Positions 46,293-57,666 of a DNA stretch of 64,000 nucleotides are shown here, piece after piece. The translations under genes and the position numbers were made by a program. A model generated the notes under the pieces. That model did no database searches. It saw only the letters and a program-made list of their open reading frames with translations, and was not told the origin of the DNA. Within the stretch, counting starts at the first letter, position 1, and the number at the start of each line of letters is the position of its first letter. The DNA lies in NCBI GenBank assembly GCA_027625915.1, contig JANTQA010000016.1:3725001-3789000 (forward strand), read 5' to 3'. The stretch comes from Anaeramoeba flamelloides. Lineage: Eukaryota > Metamonada > Anaeramoebidae.

Positions 46293-47349
46293 TATAGAGC
46301 CTTGAAATAAATTTTCAACGAATCAACCAAAATGTTGCTTCAAAAAATTTGTTTTATATAATTGCAAACAAAAAACTAAAAAAAAAATAAAAAATAAACA
46401 AAAAAATAAATAGAGGTTTTTTTCTAAATTTTACTTTTTCAAAAAATTAAAAAAATGATTTGAACCCATCTAAATTAAGTTTCTGAATGTAAAATGATAA
46501 GACCAAGAGTTGTGAAGTACTATAATCATTAAGGTATTTGTTTGAAAATGAAAAAAATGCAATTTTCAAAATTTGAACATCACAAAAATCACAGAAAACT
46601 TTTTTTTCAAAAAAACATTTTTGAACGGTTTCAAATTAAATTCTAAACTAAAATTCAAAATTTTTGACAAAGTTAAAACAGTTTAAAGAATCACAATAAT
46701 ACAATTTAATTGAAATTTTTAAATAATTTTGATTTTTGTAATATATGAAAATCATTTTTTCATTATTTTATTTTTTATTTTCATTTCATTTTTCCAATGA
46801 CCTAATCTGTTTATATTAGATCTTGGATTTTTTTTCGAATGATTGATATTAGGTTAAAGTGGAGTTGTATTAAATTGAAAAAACTCTAAGAAAATTAGCT
46901 TGATGGTGATCTCTAACCATTTGATCGATCAACAATTGTTAGTAATTTAATTTCTACAAATTTACCAATACATTTACTTGAAGTCTCAAATTTAGTCACT
47001 TCAAAATTCTCTCTTTAACAGATTAGATGAAGTTTCATCTAACCCTTAACAATAAATAAATACATTTACTTGTTGCACCTCTCCAAAATTTTTGATATTT
47101 ATTTCGATTTATTATTGTCTATTTTGTGGTTTGTGAGTATTGTAAATTATGAATAATTGTTTTACATTTCAATTAGTTAATGGTTCTAATTTAGTATTTT
47201 TTATAGAATTAATTTAAGAAGAATTTCTTTTTCAAAAATTGAATTTTTTTGTGAGTTAAAAAGTTTGAATTAGAGTTTAGATATCAAAAATTGTAACTCG
47301 TATGGAATAATAAACTAATATATATATAAATATAAGTGTACATGTGTAA
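46293..47349. other. Intergenic, nothing recognised
   Basis: AT-rich with no open frame of interest and no matched terminal repeats. Confidence 0.4.
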
Positions 47350-47925
47350 ACTCTTTTTCATTCAAAGGGGCCCAGTTTTATTGAAGAAATAGAGCACATT
47401 CAATAAATTTAATTCATTATTCTTCTCAAATTAACAATACAAATTTTAGACCAGATTCATTTTTTCTCATTTTAGACAAATTTTTTCTAATTTAGTAAAA
47501 TATTTTTTTACTCTTTTTCTTTTCAATTTTTTTATATAAAGTTGATTCGAAAAAAAAAATGTTTGAAACTCAAAATTAACCTTCAGAAAAGTTAGACTAT
47601 GAAATTCCTTTCAAAATTCATGCATTTAAAATTAAAAAATCTTATTGTCAACAATTTAAATTTTCTAAAGAAATAGAAAAATTTTTCACGAGAAGTTCCA
47701 ATGAAATGGGTCGAAAAAATTTTTTAACGTTTTTTTTTTTTTAAAATATTTATATTTTGTTCAGGTATTTCTTTTATGAGTATCAACTCTAATCCAAAGT
47801 TTATGTTTTCTCTTATTACGAAATAATTCTTCGTAGTATGTTGATTTATTTTTTTTAAAAAAAGTGAATTTTTCTTTTGGGCTCGACACCTTTGAGTGAA
47901 ATGGGGTTTATATTTTTTTGTTTCG
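47350..47925. repeat. Dispersed repeat F, copy 1
   Basis: The left edge TTTTTCATTCAAAGGGGCCCAG is answered by inverted CACCTTTGAGTGAAATGGGG near the right edge. The right part, inverted, matches the start of copy 2 at 52264 (ATAAAC, CACTCAAAG, GGCCCAGCC-like, AAGAAATA-like, GATTAGAGTTGATA). Non-coding, probably a non-autonomous transposon of about 575 bp. Confidence 0.55.
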
Positions 47926-47939
47926 TATTAAAAAACAAT

Positions 47940-48330
47940 TAATTATTAAATCTTTCTTAACAATTCACTTTTTAATCATTATAAACATATAAAAAAGCAT
48001 AAATTTTCAAAATTAAAAAAAATAAAACCAAAATCTAAAAAAAAGTGAATCAACAATTTTTGAAATTAAAATTACGGATTTTTTATTACTTAACTTTCAC
48101 TGAAAAAAAGTTTAACAAGAATATTTTTTGCTAATAATTATATACACTTGAAAAGACATCACATAGTCTCAATTTTCTAAATGATTATTGGTCTTTTCAT
48201 ATTTTGAGAGATCTTTTTTTTTTTTCAACTTGATTTATTTAAAAAAGAAGAAAAAAAAATAAAATTATACAGAAAAAAAAGAAAATAATACAAAAAATTT
48301 TTGGTATGCAAAAAAAAAGATTAAATTTGA
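47940..48330 (+). repeat. Dispersed repeat C, copy 2 (partial)
   Basis: Matches 52940-53260: ACCAAAATCTAAAAAAAAGT, ACAATTTTTGAAATTAAA, ACTTTCACTGAAAAAAAGTT, AGTCTCAATTTTCTAAATGA, then GATCTTTTTTTTTT and a purine-rich tract. The left part is missing. It follows a copy of repeat F, as does copy 3. Confidence 0.6.
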
Positions 48331-49215
48331 AAAATCAAAACAAAATAGAAAAGAAAAAAAAAAAAGAAAGGAAATAATTAGAAAAAATAATCAGAGTTCC
48401 CACAATGATCCGAGAAATAGAATCACAAAAATTTACAATTTGGAATCAAAACAAGTTAAAATAATTCTAAAGGAATCAGTTTTTATTTTACATTTACCAC
48501 TTGTTAAATCCCTTTTCGAATTATCCTTTTATAAAACAAAAATTATTTTTTTCTTATTCTTTGGATTCAAAAAATGAATTTTTCAGATGTTTGCCTATGA
48601 TTTGATATTAATAATGAAAGGAACAATGATTCAAATAAACTATCAATTAAAAAAAAAAATAAAATAAAATAATAAAAGATTTTGGTATGAATATAAATTG
48701 CGATAAAACAAAAAAAAACCTTAATACCAAAGAAAATTTTATATCTTGGGATTTGGTACAATAAAAAAACCCATTTAAAATTCAATTTTGAAAAAGTTCG
48801 ATAATAATTTTAAAAAAGTTCTTCATATTTTTAAAGAAAGGAATTTTTCTAATGGATTAAAAATTCAATTCTTTAAGGGGGTTTTACATATCGTCAACTA
48901 TTTTATGGATTGGAAATATTTGACTTCACAGAAATCTGATTTCAAAAGCATTGATTCTAGGATTAATAAGAAAATACAGAATCATTATTAATCAATCCAC
49001 ATTTCCCAAGGCGTATTTATAAAACCGAAGCAAAAATCAATTCAGTAAGAATCACAACATACAAAAGAAAATTTAAATTAATCCAAAAATTAAAAATTCT
49101 AGGTTTTAATAAACCAATAAATCTTCTTCGTTTTAGAGAAAAGGGATCAGAAAATATTAATTTGAAAATCTAAAAATTTAAAAGAATTAGAATGCTAACT
49201 AGAAAATTACTGAAT

Positions 49216-49455
49216 TAATCAATTAAAAAAAACCTAAAGGTGCTTTTCTTGATATTTTCTGTTTTATTATGTGAAGTGTTCTAGGTTTTTTTGAGGTTTT
49301 CTATTTTATTTGTAAAATCTATTGATTTTTGTTAGGTTTTTTTGAGTTTTCTATTTATTTTTGAAAATAAACAGAAAACTCAAGAAAACCTAAAGGCGCT
49401 TTTTTTAATGCAAAATGGAAAGAAAAATCTTTGATTTTACTCCATTCTTTTGAAT
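49216..49455. repeat. Hairpin-module cluster 6a (inside LINE)
   Basis: Words GTGAAGTGTTCTAGGTTTTT, GAGGTTTTCTATTTTATTTG and AACAGAAAACTCAAGAAAAC with CCTAAAGG spacers, then GATTTTACTCCATTCTTTTG at the right. It lies between the LINE segments ending near RKLLN and beginning KIFKMGGSTS. Confidence 0.7.
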
Positions 49456-49646
49456 CCTGGAAAAGCTCAAGACAAAAAATATTTAAAATGGGAGGTTCAA
49501 CATCTATTTTAAAGTTAAGAAATTATACAAATTATCTTAATAGATATTTCTATTTTATGAACAAAAATAAATCACAAATGTGTCAATTGTGTAAAATATA
49601 TAAAGATTTAGATATTATTGAAGATTTGGATCATTTTCTCTGTGAT

Positions 49647-50048
49647 CGTGTCGTCAAGTGCCGTCAAGTGCCGTCAAGTGCCTATGTTTTCCATAATTCA
49701 AAAGAATAGAGTAAAATCAAAGATTTAACTCAATTCTTTTAAATTATGGAAAACCTAACGGCTTTTTTCTTGAGATTTTCTGTTTTATAATGAAAGTGTC
49801 CATCAAGTTCGCGGTTTTCTTGAGGTTTTCTGTTTTATTTTCACAAATAAAATAGAATACTCAAAAAAACCTAACGAAAATTTATTGATTTTACAAATAA
49901 AATAGAAAACCTCAAAAAAACCTAGAACACTTCACAGAATAAAACAGAAAACCTCAAAAAAAGCGAACGGCGGTTTTCCAGAATTTAAAAGAATAGAGTA
50001 AAATCAAAGATTTTACGCAATTTTTTGAATTCTGGAAAACCTAACAAT
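49647..50048. repeat. Hairpin-module cluster 6b, precise insertion in LINE
   Basis: This 402-bp insertion begins with three tandem GTCAAGTGCC decamers (49653-49682). A hairpin with arms ATAATTCAAAAGAATAGAGT and inverse follows, then a CTTGAGGTTTTCTGTTTTAT hairpin around 49812-49872, the CCTAGAACACTTCACA word, and a second AATTTAAAAGAATAGAGTAA hairpin ending CTGGAAAACCTAACA. It separates GAT (Asp) from TGC (Cys) in a LINE motif whose uninterrupted form, WDCP, is present in the LINE at 50392-50645. AT may be the target duplication. Confidence 0.85.
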
Positions 50049-50231
50049 TGCCCAGCCTATGAAAATAATCTTAAAATCTGGATTTCTGAATTAAAAAAAA
50101 ACTAATTTTTCGTTTATTTTAGAAAATAATAATAATGTTAATATTATTAATACACAAGATTAAATATCTTTATTAGCTCTAGTAGATTATAAAACTATAC
50201 TTGAATCTTTTAAAAAACTTCTAAATTTAAG

Positions 50232-50391
50232 TTTCGAAATTCTGATAGTTTCGTAGAGTGCCTAAGTTTTTTTTAATTTTTGAAATAAAACGAACATTTT
50301 TGAAATTTTCTTTTTATTTCTAAAATTAAAAAAAAAAAAACAGGAACTAGATGGCACTCTACGGTATTTGACGACACTTTCTAATTTCTAA
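50232..50391. repeat. Hairpin module between two convergent LINE ends
   Basis: CGTAGAGTGCC at the left, a TTTTTTAATTTTTGAAATAAAA / TTTTTATTTCTAAAATTAAAAA hairpin in the centre, and GGCACTCTACGGTATTTGACGACAC (the inverse decamers) at the right. The whole unit is thus one larger palindrome of about 150 bp, and it may show the smallest complete form of the module element. Confidence 0.75.
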
Positions 50392-50645
50392 ATTTTTGTT
50401 CAGAAATTTTAATAAAGAATCATAATTTTCTTAATCATTAACTAATGGCAATATAAACAATGATTCTTTATTCCGAATAATATCAAAAATATTATTCCTA
50501 TTATTTTTGTTAATCTGGATTAATTCTTTAATCCAAATTGTTCGATTTTGTTTATAGAATGGACAGTCCCATAAAAAATGATTGATATCTTCAATGTTTC
50601 TAAGTTTAAATATTTTTTGCAAAAATTACAAATCTTTTTTTTTTT
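50392..50645 (-). mobile_element. Second LINE 3' fragment, convergent
   Basis: On the minus strand ICNFCKKYLNLE (one frame) leads into IEDINHFLWDCPFYKQNRTI and WIKELIQINKNN, the same Cys-His C-terminal region as the first LINE; IFDIIRNKESLFILPLVND follows to a stop at about 50431. One frame change separates the two parts. It is truncated at the 5' side by a poly-T/A tract near 50640. Confidence 0.75.
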
Positions 50646-51171
50646 TTTTCTTATCATAAACATCCGAATTTTTTTTTTTTTTTTTTTTTAATCTTATTCC
50701 TCATAAGATGCTATATTAAGAAAGTGATTTTATCAATTACAAAATCGATGAGACCAGAATTTTGAAAAGGCGTATAATACAAATAATCATGTTATAATTT
50801 AAAACTCTTAATTTTTTTTTTTTTCTTCAAAAAAATTATTAATTTTAAAATTCAAAATTATACAAAAACTTTATCACTATTTTTTATTTTTACAAAAAAA
50901 AAAAAAAGAAGAAGCAATATCAATGCCAATATCATTATTAATAATAATTAATAATATTAAAAATCATATTAATATCTAGATCATTAAATTTTGTTTATTA
51001 TTCTAACTACTTTTACCATTTATTTAATCCTCCTTTATATACTATCTAATAAAAATATTATAGAGAATAAAAAATTATTTCTTCTTTTAAGTTATATTAT
51101 TTTACATTCAAAAATATCAAATATTAAATCTAATGTTAAATATATCCAAATTTATCAATTAAGCGAACAAT

Positions 51172-52097
51172 TTGAAGACACGCAAACAGAAATAAATTTT
51201 AAACTTTTTAAATTAGCTATACAATTTTTAGAAAATTTAAAAGGTGAAAAATTAAAAAATAATCAAAAACCATGGAGAAAATACATCCTGAAATTAAAAA
51301 ACATCGTTATTGTTCAAAAAAAAGATGTTTCAGAAAATGAGAAGGTTCAAGAAATAGAAAGGGAAAATGAGGGGGGTGAGGGGGAGGAGGAGGAGAATGG
51401 GGAAGACATTGATGAAAAGAATGTAATTTTAAACTCACCTCAAAACAGCAATAATAATGATAAAAAAAAAACTCAAAAATCCGAAAATTCTTTAGAAATA
51501 TCAAAAGAAACAGAGAATTTAAATATAATTACAAATAAGAAAAAAACGCAAAACTCTTTACATTTGAAAAAAAGCGAGTCCGTACCAAATGATACAAAAC
51601 AAATCCAAAATAAAATGAATCAAAATAATAAAAATGAAGAAAATGATTTAATTTCATTTGAGAAGGATAAAGATGATGGATATGATAAAGAACAAATTGA
51701 AATTAATCACAAAAAGGAAAAGAAAGAAAATAAAGAAAATGAAAATGAAAATAAAAACAAAAATGAAAAAGATGAAAACAAAGAATCATTTCAAAAAAAT
51801 GGAAATGATGAAAAAGAGTTGGCTTCATTTGTAAAAGATGATAATAATCACAAAGTGCAGGAAAATAACGATAAAAAAAATAACTTTAATAAAAACAACG
51901 AAAACAATCAAATGAAAAAAAAAAAAATGAAAATTAAACTTGAAGAAATTTCAAAACAGTCCGAATTTGGAAAATTTTTAAAACAAGATTTTCAAAAACT
52001 TTCCTTGCCTGAAGTTTATGAATTTATTGAAGAATATAATAAATTATATTCAGAATTTATTCATTTAGAGAAATCTGTCAATCTTGAAAAAAAATAA
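51172..52097 (+). CDS. Unrecognised Lys/Glu/Asn-rich protein, 5' end unresolved
   Basis: Not recognised. The open frame runs from 50988 to 52097, but the first 60 codons are hydrophobic and T-tract-like with no ATG. The sequence TTAAG just before CGAACAATTTGAAGAC could be an acceptor, so coding is taken from about 51172 (EQFEDTQTEINFKLFKLAIQ). A short helical domain (to about 51300, including KPWRKYILKLKNIVI) is followed by 230 residues of low-complexity E/K/N/G sequence, and a second helical segment at the C-terminus (SKQSEFGKFLKQDFQKLSLP, then VYEFIEEYNKLY). The first in-frame ATG is far downstream, so an upstream exon is needed, or the gene has lost its 5' part to the LINE insertions at 48.4-50.6 kb. 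Confidence 0.6.
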
Positions 52098-52263
52098 TTT
52101 TCTTTTTCCTTTTTACTTTTTACAACATTTTCTTGCATAATTCCTGATCTTCTTTCTTTATTTATTTTTATGTTAAATCAAACTTATATTGCATAGATTT
52201 TTATAAAGTTTATTGAAATAAACGCGGTTTTTTTAAATCATGATATATATATATATATATATA

Positions 52264-52850
52264 TAAACTTCATTTTACTCAAAGTGGCCCAGCCAAAAAT
52301 GAAAAAAGTCACTTTATTTTTAAGAATCAACCAAACTTAGATTGTTTAGAAATAAGAGAAATATAAACTTCGTATTAGAGTCGATAAACATAAAAGAAAA
52401 GCCTGTTTAAACGATAAATTTCAAAAAAAAAAATGTTAAAAAATTTTTTGGGTACTTTTAATTGGAGTGTATTATGCAAAATTTCTCAATTTCTTATAGA
52501 AAATTATATTTGTTGAGTATATAATTTTTTGGGTGGTAAGTGTCTGAATTTTCAAAAAATTGAATTACATACCACTATTGTCTGTATGTTAATTTATAGT
52601 TTCAAATATTGTTTTTTTTCAAATTTACTTTTTTTTAAAAAAAATTATTTCAAAATGAATTTAAAAATATATATTTAAATGATTTAATTTGAAAACCAAG
52701 ACTCATTAAATAATGAATAATTTAATCATACTCCTTTTACTGGTATTTGCATATCGAGATTAGCGTCTAACAAGTATAAAATTAAAATCAAAGTATGTTG
52801 TTATTAGATGTAAATCACATCAGTGATCCATGGTTTGAATGACTTTAAAA
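52264..52850 (+). repeat. Dispersed repeat F, copy 2
   Basis: Starts after a (TA)n run at 52243-52265 with TTTTACTCAAAGTGGCCCAG, GTCACTTTATTTTTAAGAAT and TAGAAATAAGAG, shared with 47350-47925 (inverted) and with a short piece at 59452-59545. The right boundary is approximate. Non-coding. Confidence 0.5.
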
Positions 52851-52854
52851 AAAT

Positions 52855-53600
52855 AAACACCATTTCAAAAATTGTGACTCTCCTGAAATAATAAATTGAA
52901 AAAAAAAAATATTATCTTTTAGTATTCAAGAACAATTAATAATTAAATATGATTTTTAATTAGCTTTTAAATCATTTCTAAATATATAAAAACACAATAT
53001 TTTATAAATTAAAAAAAAGGATAAAACCAAAAACTAAAAAAAAGTGAGTCACAATTTTTGAAATGAACTTTACTGATTTTTTATAACTGAACTTTCACTG
53101 ATAAAAAGTTAACTAGAAGATTTTTTACCAATCATTAAATTCTTTTTTAAATATATTACATAGTCTCAATTTTCTTCATGATTATTTGTTTTTTCGAAGA
53201 TCTTTTTATTTTCCACTCGATCTTTTGCAAAAAAAAAAGAAAAAGAAAAAGAATATCAAAAAAAAAAAGGAAAAATTTTTCAAAAAGAAAAAGAAAAAGA
53301 AAAAGAAAAAGAAAAAAATTTGAAGAAATTGAAAAAAAAAAAGTATCAAAAAAAAAAAAACAAAAAAAACACAAGAAAAATAAAAATTTGTAAAATTACA
53401 AAACAAAAGAAAAACAGAAAAAAAGATAGAAAAACAAAAATTTGAAAAATAAAACAAAAATTTGTAAAATTATAAATACTGATTCTACATCCAAAAATTT
53501 GAAAATATTTTTTTGATAAGAATACTGGAACAACCCCTCAAAACAACTTCCATTAACATGATAAAGTTAAACAAAATTTTTGAAATCTGGTTTATATTAG
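52855..53600 (+). repeat. Dispersed repeat C, copy 3
   Basis: CATTTCAAAAATTGTGACTC at the left and, about 200 bp on, inverted GAGTCACAATTTTTGAAATG. It continues through AACTTTCACTGATAAAAAGT, AGTCTCAATTTTC, GATCTTTT, a long A/G purine tract (53230-53450) and TCAAAACAACTTCCATTAAC. It is the inverse of 2050-2760. Lys- or Phe-only frames over the purine tract are not genes. Confidence 0.65.
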
Positions 53601-55918
53601 TAAAGTGGTAATATTTGTTTATCTCATCAATTAAAAATGGTCCTTGTTTTGTAAAAAATCGAATAATTTTTTTAAAAAAAATCTGAATTTCACTATAAAT
53701 TTTAAAGGTTGAAAAATATCAATATTCAGACTTCAAAAAGTGCAAAATATCTTTTATTTATTTGTGGTGAAATATAGATTAATCACTAAAAAAATTCAAT
53801 TTTTTTTTAAATTAAATAAATAACTAATAGATTTTTTTGACCAATTATTTCTGAAATACTAGTAAAAAATTGATGTTGTAATTATATAAAAAGGACACAA
53901 AAATAATCAGTTTATGGGTATTCATTTTGATGATTATTGAGTTAAATCTTCGAAATTGGAAAATTAAAAAAATAGTTACTTTTGGATATTCTTAAGATCA
54001 ATAATTGAATACTGGAATATTATTATTTTGGTTTCTCTTTTTAGATTTTTAAAAGTAATTAAAAAAAAAAATTCCAAAATGAAAATTTTATTATCTGAAC
54101 AATAGTAAAATATTTCCATAATTTATATTGCAATAAGATTTATAATAGATTTTTTAGATCTATTTGAGCCATGACATACTGATATCACTTACACCTTATT
54201 ACAACACACTTTGATTATAGAAAAATCTATGGTGATACTGATCGCTTAAAATGTGGAAATAATTTCACTACATTTTCAACCAATTTTTCTATTAAATATT
54301 TTTATTTTAAAGAACGAGGTTTAAATTTGGAGATATATTTCTTGGACGGAGATTTTTTTTATACATCATCCTGGGCCCTAGAAGTATCCTAAATGTAAAT
54401 AAGATTTTGGGAATGTAAAAAGAGAGTCATTTGAAAGTGTCTCGTTTTAAGTTTAAATACCAGTTATTTAAATAAAATAAGCAACTGGTATTTGGTTAAT
54501 GTACAGTGAACAAATTTTCACATCATTTTCAACTTATTTTTCTTTATCAAATAGGGTTTCCAACAAAGAAAAAGATTCTAATTTGTGATCTCTAGGTATT
54601 TGAATTGTGATTTTTTTTATGATATATTTTATATGGACTCAGAATACCAAATGAAAGGAATATTTTAGAAATATCAAAAAGAAATAGAATTAAATTTATG
54701 ATCAAGATTTATTTGTTTGGGTACTTTTTTATGATATGCATTGATACAACTTGAGTATAATTTGAAACCGAAATTATTGAAAGATTGTAGTATTGAAAAA
54801 TGATAATTACGGCGACCAAAATAATTCGTTCCCAACGACTATAATCCGTGTTTCACAATATTATCCGTGTTTTTTTTTCTTCTTGTACCAAGGCAACATC
54901 CAATCAACTACCAAATAGTATACCTAAGCTCAAATCAATTTTGAAAGTAAAGGTCTGGTTATTTGAAGTAAATATTTAAATTATTCATGCAATTTGTTAA
55001 AATTTTCCAGAATTTTCTCAATTTTTTTGAAATTTTTTTATTTTTTTTTTGCTAATTTTCTTAAAAATTACTCTATTCTTTGAGATTCTTTTTGGAATTT
55101 GATCCTTTATTTTTAGAATTTCTTTTTAAATAATAGAACTGCAAGAAACCAATCACATATTTTTTTTGGCTTTATTATCAGTTTCTTTGATTTTTTAATG
55201 TATAGTTCTACCATAACAAAAAAACACGCTTTTTATTTTGAAACACGCATTAAATTTTTTTGCACAATTTATTTTGACTACAGTATGTGAAAAATTTAGA
55301 CAATCAGCTGAAATTAGATCCCATTAAAATTTCAAAGACCAATATTATTGTTATGAAGTTAGGGAATTTGTTTTCGAATGACAACAACCGTAACCCGATA
55401 CCCCAAAGTTTTTTTATTATGAGAAAATGTTTCATTTTAATCAAGATGAACTGAAAACAATTGAAAAAGATTGTTCCTTTCTTAATTTAGATCCAAGACA
55501 TCTCTCAGATTAACTACTGTAGTACTGTGTATTTATAAACTTAAAGATGTACCCCTAATTCTACTTTTTCTATACCTGTAGAAATAAATAATTTCAAAAA
55601 ACTAATTAAAAAAAAAAAAAAATTTGAATTTGTTTCCAAAAATCGATTCTGGAAACGGATAAATATAATTGAAACTGTAAAGCTCAAAACCGATTTGAAT
55701 ATCTTAACTCGTTCAACAGAAAGGTAAACAAATCGAAATGTATGATTAAAAAATCCGATAATTTATCTGTTGACAAGTTTAAAATTGAATCATTTTTAAT
55801 AATTTGTTACTTTTCTTTTCTTACCTTTTCTTTTTAGGTTACAAATTGTCTTATCGATTGTTCTTCATTTTTTACAACCAAAAGAATACTGTGGCTTGTA
55901 AATAATAATTTTTTCAAA
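53601..55918. other. Intergenic with repeat fragments
   Basis: The stretch 53925-54110 is a diverged direct copy of 43380-43600. Around 54460-54540 are ends related to the MITE at 32332 (TAAATACCAGTT, then ACTGGTATTTGG). A 28-codon frame beginning MFHFNQDELKTIEKD at about 55429-55515 looks protein-like but is isolated. The last 100 bases are the T-rich 5' flank of the next gene. Confidence 0.45.
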
Positions 55919-57627
55919 ATGACAACAGCCACACAACTTTTTGAAGGGAGTTTAAGAGTTAAAACAAACGAGAAATGGACAAAACAAACTTTAAGCATCA
56001 CCGATTCAAACCTTCAAGTGAAATTCAATAAAGAACCTTTTAATGTTTCGATAACGCCTCTGCACACAATTCAAGCAATACCAAGTGAAGGTTATAAGTA
56101 CTCTTATCAATTGGTAACACCTCAGGGTGAAGGTGTTTTAACATTTGCTTCAAATTCGGATCAACTGGCACATGAATGCATTGAAGCACTTGAAAAGGCA
56201 AAATTTTGTTCGATTCAAAATCAATTAACAAACAAATATGGGGTAAGGGGTAAGTACACGACACAAACAAAAACAGCAAAGAAAAAATTTGGTTTTCTTT
56301 CAAAGTTTTCTTCGAAAAGTTTGCCAATTGATAATGAAAATGAAAATGAAAATGAAATTGAAAATAAAAATGAAAATGAAAATGAGGTTGGAAACAGAAA
56401 AAATGAAATAAAGGTTGAGAAAGAAGAAGAAGGTGATAATAGTAATGATCAATTAGAATCCCAACAAGGTATTAAAAAATTAAAAAACTTCAATTTGCTA
56501 CAGGATTTGAAAACAGACCAAAAAAAACTAAATGAAAATAAAAAAGAAAACGAAAATGAAAGAGAAAATGAAAATTTGGATGAGTCTGAATTTCTTGGTT
56601 TAGCACTTATTAAATTTGGGAGTGTTGACGATTTATTACCAAGATTTCTTTTTATAACAAACAAGGAATTGCAGATTTGCACTGATAAACAAAAGATTAA
56701 TAAAAAGAACAAAAATTTAAATATATTATTAACAGATTTAACAATCCGTGAATTCCCATCGTTTGTTGGTGCTTTAATAATTGAGTATGTTACTCAGTCA
56801 ATGACAATCTTTTTGTCTGATTTAAAAACGAAAGAAAAAATGGAGTCGAGGATTAGGACATCAATAACTGAATTAGAAGAAAAAGATGGTTTCCTTGTTG
56901 GGCTTAGTGATCTTGAGTATACAGAGCCAAGTGAAAATGAACAATTAGAAAATGAACTTTTGAGTGACGAGGGTTTACTTAACACACTTGATATTTTTTT
57001 AGGAGGAGAATCTGATTCTTCTTCAAATAAAAACGAAAACGAAAACGAAAATGAAAATGAAAATGAAAACAACAAGAAAAAGAAAGACAAAGGAAAAAGT
57101 AAAGATAAAGGCAAAGGGAAGGGAAAAAATCAAGAAAAAGATAAAGATCAAGGAAAAAAGAAAAAAAGAGAAAAGGGAAAGGGAAAGGGAAAGGGAAAGG
57201 GAAAGGGAAAGGGAAAGGGGAAAAGAAAAAGCAACAAAAATGGGAAAAAAAATAAAGAAAAAGAAATGGAGAAAGGTAGCGAAGAAGATTATTTTTCAAC
57301 AATGATAACAAAAAAATCGGGTGATGTTTCAAACAGTAAGGATGAACCAAATGATGAAAAACATTTGAAAGAAAATGAATTGATTTCAAAAATAGCTAAT
57401 TCAAATAATCCTATTGATGTTAATTCAACATTTATCCAAAATAGTTCTTCGTCTGAAAATGGTGATTCATCAGAAATTACGGAATCATCTACTATCACTA
57501 ATTCAAGCTCATATTCTAGTGGCAGTGACAGTGGGAGCAATAGTAATAGTCAAAGTAATAGTGATAGTAATCCAAATACAAACACATTTAAAAATTTGGG
57601 TTCTTCCTTATCAAAAACCTCAGGAAC

Positions 57628-57666
<39 letters not shown>

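Larger units (their letters stand above)
48380..50231 (+). mobile_element. Decayed LINE (non-LTR) 3' part, split by two module clusters
   Basis: In shifting frames it reads MFAYDLILIMKG (a changed FADD box of reverse transcriptase), GMNINCDKTKK, LYLGIWYNKK, then LKIQFFKGVLHIVNY and SRINKKIQ, and after 49456 a zinc-knuckle region CQLCKIYKDLDIIEDLDHFL CD followed, beyond an insertion, by CPAYENNLKIWISELKKN. This order is typical of the RT thumb and C-terminal Cys-His region of non-LTR elements. Hairpin-module clusters at about 49216-49455 and exactly 49647-50048 interrupt it. Several frame changes and stops show it is dead. The 5' half is absent; the 3' end meets another module at about 50232. 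Confidence 0.8.

Noticed and set aside
53156-53457. Lys-rich and Phe-rich frames
   Set aside because: They translate a long A/G purine tract within repeat C.
55429-55515. Short frame MFHFNQDELKTIEKD as a first exon of the PH-domain gene
   Set aside because: It ends in a stop without a donor, and the PH gene already has a good ATG and N-terminal domain.
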